Origin: an uncultured Chitinophagaceae bacterium | GTDB lineage: Bacteria; Bacteroidota; Bacteroidia; Chitinophagales; Chitinophagaceae | Length of the DNA stretch: 5,544 nucleotides | Assembly: GCA_946885335.1 (NCBI GenBank) | Contig: CAMPGG010000230.1 | Coordinates: 1 to 5,544, forward strand | Direction of reading: 5' to 3' | In this document: one piece after another, positions 1 to 5,544 of the stretch | Position numbering within the stretch: position 1 is the stretch's first letter | How the letters are laid out: each line of letters opens with the position of its first letter | Translations under genes and position numbers: made by a program | The notes under the pieces: generated by a model | Databases searched by the model: none | The model's input: the letters and a program-made list of their open reading frames with translations, nothing else | Told to the model about the DNA's origin: nothing

Positions 1-215
1 CCATCGGGCCGGCGATTTTGACAATTAATTGTTTTGGCAAGAATTCGTGCACAGGTTGTTTTTCCAACGCCACGTGGTCCGCAAAATAAAAAAGCATGCG
101 CCAGTTGATTATTTTTGATGGCGTTTTTTAGTGTAGTAGTAATAGCTGATTGACCAACTACCGTGTCGAAAGTCTGGGGTCTGTATTTACGGGCAGATAC
201 AATGAATTTCTCCAT
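1..215 (-). CDS. dnaX: DNA polymerase III subunit gamma/tau, N-terminal part (cut by window edge)
   Basis: This is the start of the clamp-loader ATPase of the replicative polymerase, which loads the sliding clamp on DNA and (tau form) links core polymerases at the fork. Only the first 71 codons are present; the gene continues beyond position 1. The start is an ATG at 215-213, giving [16 protein letters not shown], the characteristic DnaX opening (ARKYRPQTF followed by VVGQ at residues 19-22). A Walker A motif GPRGVGKT lies at residues 46-53 and is followed by the typical [10 protein letters not shown]. Cys65 matches the position of the first zinc ligand in known DnaX proteins; the other three would lie outside the window. 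No Shine-Dalgarno sequence is seen, only an A-rich leader. It lies 115 bases downstream of the GNAT-like gene on the same strand with no obvious terminator between, so read-through is possible. Whether the tau/gamma frameshift site exists cannot be judged here. Confidence 0.96.
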   Translation of the reverse strand, partial: MEKFIVSARKYRPQTFDTVVGQSAITTTLKNAIKNNQLAHAFLFCGPRGVGKTTCARILAKTINCQNRRPD

Positions 216-257
216 ATACACTTTTTCTTTTTACAGCTTTTTTTATTGGAAAGACAA

Positions 258-290
258 CGCCTGCAAGTTAAGCATGAAATGCCGCCTGCA
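258..290. repeat. Pair of 8-bp direct repeats upstream of dnaX
   Basis: The octamer CGCCTGCA occurs at 258-265 and again at 283-290 (TGCAGGCG on the dnaX sense strand), with starts 25 bp apart. Between them is a short GCAT-GAA-ATGC inverted repeat (272-282). The repeats lie about 45-75 bp upstream of the dnaX start codon, where a promoter or operator could sit. The identity is plainly visible, but a function is only a guess; with so short a repeat, chance is a real alternative. No good TAnnTTTG box was found on the minus strand of this spacer. Confidence 0.3.
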
Positions 291-298
291 TATATGAA

Positions 299-311
299 AA
301 CATGACATGTT
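299..311. other. 13-bp perfect palindrome (AACATG-A-CATGTT)
   Basis: Two perfect 6-bp arms flank one central base, in the spacer between the stop of the GNAT-like gene and the dnaX start. A one-base loop cannot fold in RNA, so if functional it would act as a DNA-level dyad binding site rather than a terminator; it is also not followed by a long T tract on the minus strand. No regulator gene is nearby. It may be chance in AT-rich sequence. Confidence 0.25.
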
Positions 312-330
312 GATAATTTGTTCGATTGCC

Positions 331-1494
331 TTAATTCAGGATGGGATGTCTTTTAAATTCTTTGGTTCTGTCGAATAAATAGCGATAGGTTATCAATTTC
401 CTGGTTTGTTTATCGGCTATAGTTTGCGCAATGTTGATCATTTTTGGATTGAAATCTCCAATCCACTGCATTTCAAATTCTTCATAAGGCAATTGATGTT
501 GAATGATCTTTGCCCCTTCAACCACCATAAAAGAATCAACGCCTTTACCCTGGAAGTCTGGCACCACGCCAAATACAATCCCGGTAAATTTTTTACAGGG
601 TTTAGTGGCTTTGATCCATAAAAATTTCAATTTTCCCAATAAATCAAAACGACCATGCAAGTGTTTAAACCACTGGTTCAGGTCCGGCAGATTAACCCAA
701 ATAGCAATGGGTCTTTCATTGTAATAGGTGAACCAGATCACTTTTTCATCCATCACCGGTTTCATTTGCTGAAACATTTTCAGCACCATTTCTTTATTCA
801 ATTGTTTTAAACCACCGTGCCCGGCCCAGGCTTCATTGTATACCGTTGCAAAATCCTGTGCAAATTTGGGAAGTTCTTTTTTATTAATATGAATGGCTTT
901 AAAACCAGGGTCCCTGGCCAATTTGGCATGGCGTTCAAAAAATTTTTCTTCCAAAGGTTTATTCACCATTCTGCCGAAGCAGATCTGTTCGAAGAAAAGT
1001 TTAAAACCATAATTTTCAAAAAGTGCCTGGTAGTATGGCTGATTATAATTGAGTGTATAAACCGGTGGTACAAAACCTTCAACCAATAAACCCCACCAAC
1101 GATCACGTTCCCCAAAATTAATTGGACCGTCCATGGCTGTCATGCCTTTTTGTAACAACCAGTGTTTAGCTACATCAAATAACATATCGGCAGCAATTTG
1201 GTCGTTGATACATTCAAAAAAACCTATACCGCCAACAGGACCTTCATCACCCTTTGTTTTATATTTTTTATTGACAAAAGCCGCAATGCGACCAATGTAT
1301 TGACCATCATCATTGGTTAAAACCCACCGGGTTATTTCACCATTTCGAAAGGCTTTATTTTTTGCGGGATCAAATACTTCTTTGATGTCTTTTTCTAGTG
1401 GTTGAATATAATTAGGATCGTGATGATTAATTATATAATTGACTTTTATAAATGCTGATTCCGAATCCTTGTCTTTAACTTCTGTTAATTTCAT
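331..1494 (-). CDS. GNAT-like acyltransferase-family protein (function unknown)
   Basis: This 387-residue soluble protein resembles a group of about 370-390-residue GNAT-fold proteins common in Bacteroidota and similar in layout to E. coli YghO; that assignment is from memory of the family's appearance. No signal peptide or membrane segment is visible, so it should be cytoplasmic. The N-terminal half (about residues 10-170) has GNAT-like strands, then the conserved-looking DGPINFGERDRWWG (122-135) and NQPYYQALFENYGF (151-164). The C-terminal half (about 200-375) contains VPDFQGKGVD (311-320), which resembles the acetyl-CoA pyrophosphate loop (Q/R-x-x-G-x-G/A), although the last position is Asp320 instead of Gly/Ala. 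Substrate and reaction cannot be named. Its ATG overlaps the stop of the upstream AI-2E gene by 4 bases (ATGA), and no Shine-Dalgarno sequence is seen, so translation probably depends on coupling. Presence of an ORF of this length and composition is certain; the GNAT label is good, the role unknown. Confidence 0.8.
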   Translation of the reverse strand: MKLTEVKDKDSESAFIKVNYIINHHDPNYIQPLEKDIKEVFDPAKNKAFRNGEITRWVLTNDDGQYIGRIAAFVNKKYKTKGDEGPVGGIGFFECINDQIAADMLFDVAKHWLLQKGMTAMDGPINFGERDRWWGLLVEGFVPPVYTLNYNQPYYQALFENYGFKLFFEQICFGRMVNKPLEEKFFERHAKLARDPGFKAIHINKKELPKFAQDFATVYNEAWAGHGGLKQLNKEMVLKMFQQMKPVMDEKVIWFTYYNERPIAIWVNLPDLNQWFKHLHGRFDLLGKLKFLWIKATKPCKKFTGIVFGVVPDFQGKGVDSFMVVEGAKIIQHQLPYEEFEMQWIGDFNPKMINIAQTIADKQTRKLITYRYLFDRTKEFKRHPILN

Positions 1495-2642
1495 CGGCGA
1501 TATCGCTTTTTTACTGTACCTAAAAATGGCAAGTTAAAACGAATCGGTGTACTTTTTTTCTTTTTTACGCCTACGTTATTTTGAAATTCGGTATAATATA
1601 TTTTTAATAGAATCAGGAAGTACGAGATCAACAGTGGTCCAAAGATCAATCCCGGCAAACCGAAACTTTTTAAACCGAATACAATCCCTAAAACCGTAAC
1701 CACTTCATGAACCTTGGCAATTTTTTTAGCCAGGAAAAAACGGATCACATTATCGGTTAATCCCAATACAATAGCACTGTACAAAAGAAGAAATAATCCC
1801 GGGCCGGGATGACCGGTTATAAACAAAAATATAGTTGCCGGAACCCAAACCAACGCAGTGCCCAATACAGGAATGATGGTAGCAAATGCTGTTACAATGG
1901 CCCAAAATCCTGGTTGCGGTAAACCTGCAATCGCATACCCAATAAAACCAATAAGACCTTGTGCCACAGCGATCATCGGGACCACCACTGCATTTGCATA
2001 CGTTTGGTTAACCAGTTCTTTCCCAAACATTTCAATTTTTGTTCTTTTAAATGGAAGGAAAAAAACAATGGCCGCTTCCATCCTGTTAATATTGATCAAC
2101 ATGAAGAAGAGGAAAAAATACATCATGGTGATCGTTATGATGAAATTGAGTCCTTTACTTAATACGTTTGACAGCGTTGAAGAAATGGCCTCCAAAATGT
2201 TCTCCTTATTTTGAGGAGTCATTAACTGTATGTTGTACCTGGCTTTAATTGTTTGGTTGATGTTTGTCAGCGTATGTTCAATCATGGCAGGATCACCCAA
2301 AAAAACTTTCAATTTTTCGTACAACATCACCACCATTAAAGTAATAGGGATCATGATGATGATAAGAGAAACCAGGATCACTACTGTAGCAGCACTGGCT
2401 TTCCCCCATTTTTTATTTTTCACCAGGTATTCCATTAATCTTTTACTCAGCACATAAAACATTACAGCGCCAAGAAAAGCGGAGAAAAATTGAACTAAAC
2501 TAAAAAACAGGTAAACCGCAAACAGTAAAATGATTGCCAGGAAAATGTATTTATTTAATTTATACTCGGGATGCCTGCTGGATAAGGGTGTTGGTTGTAC
2601 ACCTTCCACCACGATAGTTTGTTCGGGTTGTTCTGTTTTCAA
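1491..2642 (-). CDS. AI-2E family transporter (PF01594 type membrane protein)
   Basis: This is a 383-residue inner-membrane protein of the AI-2E / former UPF0118 family. Family members have been linked to autoinducer-2 export (E. coli TqsA) or to cation/proton antiport, so the substrate cannot be inferred. About eight hydrophobic segments fit the family layout: roughly 31-48, 50-65, 84-107, 163-185, 217-240, 244-275, 282-298 and 315-348, with the usual soluble stretch (about 108-160) between the third and fourth. Family landmarks are IIPVLGT (256-262), TDNVIR (296-301) and FGLPGLIFGPLL (327-338). The residue after DNVIR, commonly Pro in this family, is Phe302. The C-terminus is a basic tail ending KKRYRR. 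The chosen start is a TTG (2642-2640): an in-frame TAA lies 12 bases upstream, and the first internal Met (61) is already inside the second membrane segment. GTG codons at residues 11-12 are an alternative start. It is first in a coupled pair with the GNAT-like gene. Confidence 0.9.
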   Translation of the reverse strand: MKTEQPEQTIVVEGVQPTPLSSRHPEYKLNKYIFLAIILLFAVYLFFSLVQFFSAFLGAVMFYVLSKRLMEYLVKNKKWGKASAATVVILVSLIIIMIPITLMVVMLYEKLKVFLGDPAMIEHTLTNINQTIKARYNIQLMTPQNKENILEAISSTLSNVLSKGLNFIITITMMYFFLFFMLININRMEAAIVFFLPFKRTKIEMFGKELVNQTYANAVVVPMIAVAQGLIGFIGYAIAGLPQPGFWAIVTAFATIIPVLGTALVWVPATIFLFITGHPGPGLFLLLYSAIVLGLTDNVIRFFLAKKIAKVHEVVTVLGIVFGLKSFGLPGLIFGPLLISYFLILLKIYYTEFQNNVGVKKKKSTPIRFNLPFLGTVKKRYRR

Positions 2643-2669
2643 AATTGATTTTTAATTGAGATTTATATA

Positions 2670-2677
2670 CAAATACA
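2670..2677 (-). promoter_or_regulatory. Candidate -7 box for the AI-2E / GNAT-like operon
   Basis: On the minus strand TGTATTTG matches the Bacteroidota -7 consensus TAnnTTTG in all but the second base, and lies 27 bases before the TTG start of the AI-2E gene, downstream of the transpeptidase terminator. A TTG sits 24 bases upstream of it (2702-2704), longer than the usual spacing. Placement is sensible but the match is imperfect. Confidence 0.3.
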
Positions 2678-2711
2678 AATTGAAGGCCATATAAAAGAAA
2701 GCAATAAAATC

Positions 2712-2764
2712 AAAAAAAGCCGGGTTAAATGCCATTCATACCGTGCATTGACCCAGCTTTTTTT
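2712..2764 (-). terminator. Intrinsic terminator after the L,D-transpeptidase gene
   Basis: A strong inverted repeat: seven A plus GC (2712-2720) pairs with GC plus seven T (2756-2764). The inner stem is GGGT/ACCC, a T-G wobble, then AA-TGC/GCA-TT with one bulged A, closing a loop of about 12 bases. There is a single C-A mismatch in the lower stem. On the minus strand the hairpin ends in a run of seven T, 42 bases past the transpeptidase stop, so it should end that transcript before the AI-2E gene. The A/T arms make it symmetric, so it could also act on plus-strand transcripts, but no plus-strand gene points into it here. Confidence 0.85.
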
Positions 2765-2805
2765 ATAAAAAATATATTGTAGAGATTTTTCCCCCAGGTT
2801 TTATC

Positions 2806-4434
2806 TTATAGAAACATCTTGTTTTTTATTTTTTGATCATGCTCATAAATGTCTTCCCTGAAATTCATCCGGCCTTGTTCATCAACCCAGGCTGTGTAAT
2901 AACTGATAAAAACAGGAACAGGATCTTTTAGCTTTACATATTTTTCTTCCCCACTATTCATAGCCTGCGATATTCTTGAAGCCGTCCATTCTGAATTATT
3001 TCTTAATAAATAGTTGGCCATTTTTTCAGGTTCGGCTAAGCGAATACATCCATGGCTGTAAGCTCTTTTTTCCCGGTTAAATAAGGACTTCGCCGGTGTA
3101 TCATGAAAATAAATATTGAAACTGTTCGGGAAAAGGAATTTCACTTTTCCTAAGGAGTTTCCGGGTCCGGGTAATTGCCGGATGGTTGGTAAATCACCAT
3201 TCTCAGAAACAATTTCCATATTATTTCTTGCCAGGTAATCAGGATCATTTTGCATGGCCGGTAATATTTCTGACCTGACAATACTTGGTGGAATATTCCA
3301 GTAAGGACTAAATACAATTTGGTTCAGATCGCCAGTAAACATCATTGTATTATGTCCTTCTTTACCTACAACGACGTTCATTGAAAAAACTTTATTGCTG
3401 CCTTCATAAGCGTGAACAACAAATTCAGGAATATTGGCAACCAATAAATTTCCTTCAGGTTTGTTGGGCATCCACCGCATCCTGTTCATATTAATCAGGA
3501 TCTGTTTTAATCTTTCAACAGCGGGAACATTCAGGTCCTTTAAAAACGCTTCCGTAATTTTTCCATCGGCATTATAACCAAAACGAGCTTCAGCATTTTT
3601 GACAGCCAGTTCCAGTGTATCATTAAAAACCTGGCTGCTGTCTGCTGCCGGTAAGTCGCCCGTTACTTGTAATCTCTTTTTTAAAATGGCAACGGCTGGT
3701 GATGATGAACCTTTTTTGACCTTGATGATTTCGGCAGGAACTGTTGGCCAGCCACCGGCTACAGTTATTTTGTGATAACGGGCCAGTTGATCTTTCAATA
3801 ACCGGTAATTATCATTTACATCCTCAAAATATTTATCGTCATTGTGTTTTTTGTTGATCAGGGAATCGGCAAGTGCAACGATATCTTCTTTTTTACGGGG
3901 AATGAATCGCTCCATTTCCTTCCTTTTTACATATCCTTTTTCGTAATTCTGTAAAGTATAATCAATAAAATGTTGCGTGAGGGTAAGTTCAGTTTCAATG
4001 ATTGATTCGCTGCTTCCATTCACATTCATATTTTCTTCAATGATCAGGTTATCCATCTTTTTTACCAGTTCCTTATTTTGGAGCGAAGAACTGTCGTTGA
4101 CATATGTAGTAAAATATTCATGCAGGTTCCAGAAACCACGGGCTTGTTCTGTTAAACCATTACTGGTAAACCAGGCGAACTGGAAATTCCGGGTATTATA
4201 AAAACTACGCATCCGCCGGATGATGCTGTCACTAAATTTTTTTTCTGCAATGAATTTTTCCATCCGCATGCTGTCTAAAAAAAGATCGCTGTAAGCATTT
4301 GCTTTTGTAATGCTGTAATCTCTTTTAGATACTTTTTTTTCTATTTCAGCTTTTTCTTTGTCGTCTTCCTGGCTATTGGTACAGGATATAAATACAAGGC
4401 TGCAAAGGGTTAAGAATACTAATATTTTTTTCAT
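2806..4434 (-). CDS. YcbB-type murein L,D-transpeptidase, predicted lipoprotein
   Basis: This enzyme family forms 3-3 cross-links in peptidoglycan by acyl transfer through a catalytic cysteine in the periplasm. The ATG at 4434 was chosen, giving 542 residues that open with a lipoprotein signal peptide (MKKILVFLTLCSLVFISC, Cys18 as lipidation site); a TTG six codons upstream would only add MQHCLN before it. After an acidic linker (SQEDDKEK), a scaffold region spans about 45-235, a peptidoglycan-binding-like helical region about 240-305 (ILKKRLQVTGDL, then DGKITEAFLKDLNVP), and the YkuD catalytic domain about 328-485. The catalytic signature is intact: IYFHDTP with His444, and SHGCIRL with His461 and Cys463 (codons at 3046-3054). 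NRMRWMP (317-323) before the catalytic domain is typical of the YcbB group. The length fits the family. It is a lone minus-strand unit with its own terminator, divergent from atpD. No perfect TAnnTTTG box is seen; TATCTTTTG at 4458-4450 is a near match just upstream of the ATG. Confidence 0.95.
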   Translation of the reverse strand: MKKILVFLTLCSLVFISCTNSQEDDKEKAEIEKKVSKRDYSITKANAYSDLFLDSMRMEKFIAEKKFSDSIIRRMRSFYNTRNFQFAWFTSNGLTEQARGFWNLHEYFTTYVNDSSSLQNKELVKKMDNLIIEENMNVNGSSESIIETELTLTQHFIDYTLQNYEKGYVKRKEMERFIPRKKEDIVALADSLINKKHNDDKYFEDVNDNYRLLKDQLARYHKITVAGGWPTVPAEIIKVKKGSSSPAVAILKKRLQVTGDLPAADSSQVFNDTLELAVKNAEARFGYNADGKITEAFLKDLNVPAVERLKQILINMNRMRWMPNKPEGNLLVANIPEFVVHAYEGSNKVFSMNVVVGKEGHNTMMFTGDLNQIVFSPYWNIPPSIVRSEILPAMQNDPDYLARNNMEIVSENGDLPTIRQLPGPGNSLGKVKFLFPNSFNIYFHDTPAKSLFNREKRAYSHGCIRLAEPEKMANYLLRNNSEWTASRISQAMNSGEEKYVKLKDPVPVFISYYTAWVDEQGRMNFREDIYEHDQKIKNKMFL

Positions 4435-4585
4435 ATTCAGACAATGTTGCAAAAGATATGCCTGAGCTTAATTGTGAGAAGTTCCTGTTTAAACGACCAT
4501 ATATTGTTGAAATAAGGCCATTTGCACTATTCAAAAACCCGTTTAGAAATGAATGGGGTATTTTTTTAGAATTTTGCTTTTTAGA

Positions 4586-4619
4586 TTGTCGGAAATTAAA
4601 CGCTACTCCCTTACCTTTG
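4586..4619 (+). promoter_or_regulatory. Bacteroidota-type promoter for atpD
   Basis: TACCTTTG at 4612-4619 is an exact match to the -7 consensus TAnnTTTG used by the primary sigma factor of Bacteroidota. A TTG at 4586-4588 serves as the -33 element, with a 23-base spacer, slightly longer than the usual 19-20 or so. Transcription would begin a few bases after 4619, leaving a leader of roughly 60 bases before the atpD ATG. The leader contains a minor ACCC-AAAA-GGGT hairpin (4629-4640). Confidence 0.7.
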
Positions 4620-4678
4620 CGCCCTGAAACCCAAAAGGGTAACCTAATAAACATATTCTGTAGCAAACAGAAATTTAA

Positions 4679-5544
<866 letters not shown>

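Noticed and set aside
406..1089. Plus-strand open frames inside the GNAT-like gene
   Set aside because: They are antisense shadows without start-site signals or recognisable features.
1497..1506. 10-bp perfect palindrome GCGATATCGC just before the GNAT-like start codon
   Set aside because: It falls in the Arg-Tyr-Arg codons (CGA TAT CGC) at the end of the AI-2E gene and is most simply explained by codon choice.
1858..2214. Plus-strand open frames inside the AI-2E gene, including a His/Glu-rich one near 1959-2162
   Set aside because: They are antisense to an intact, family-consistent membrane protein; their composition is the complement of hydrophobic codons.
4629..4640. ACCC-AAAA-GGGT mini-hairpin in the atpD leader as a possible regulatory RNA element
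   Set aside because: A 4-bp stem is too short to support a riboswitch or attenuator claim without conservation evidence.

Overview
The window looks like chromosomal core sequence from a Bacteroidota bacterium, probably near the Chitinophagaceae; the family is an inference from overall protein character. Three things point to the phylum. The ATP synthase beta subunit carries a long acidic/aromatic insert before its [11 protein letters not shown] motif. A near-ideal Bacteroidota-type promoter (TTG / TAnnTTTG, here TACCTTTG) precedes that gene. No start codon has a recognisable Shine-Dalgarno sequence; the leaders are simply A/T-rich. The DNA is moderately AT-rich and codon use looks uniform, with no sign of recent transfer.

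Layout. Positions 1-215 (minus) hold the first 71 codons of dnaX, the DNA polymerase III gamma/tau subunit, cut by the window edge. After a 115-base spacer come two tightly coupled minus-strand genes: a GNAT-like acyltransferase-family protein (331-1494) and, upstream of it in transcription, an AI-2E-family membrane protein (1491-2642). They overlap by 4 bases (ATGA). The 163-base gap at 2643-2805 holds a clear intrinsic terminator hairpin (2712-2764) and a weak promoter candidate for the AI-2E gene. At 2806-4434 (minus) is a YcbB-type L,D-transpeptidase lipoprotein. The 253-base divergent gap at 4435-4687 carries the atpD promoter and a weak hairpin. atpD (plus) starts at 4688 and runs off the right edge.

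How the genes fit together. The AI-2E and GNAT-like genes almost certainly share an mRNA, and dnaX may be read from it too, because no terminator is visible in the 115-base spacer. The L,D-transpeptidase appears to be a single-gene unit with its own terminator. atpD is transcribed divergently and probably leads into atpC outside the window.

I found no convincing new system: no CRISPR array, mobile element, toxin-antitoxin pair, phage gene or RNA gene. The least explained item is the coupled membrane protein / GNAT-like pair. The other points worth a second look are an acidic stretch after the lipidated cysteine of the transpeptidase, and small repeats upstream of dnaX.
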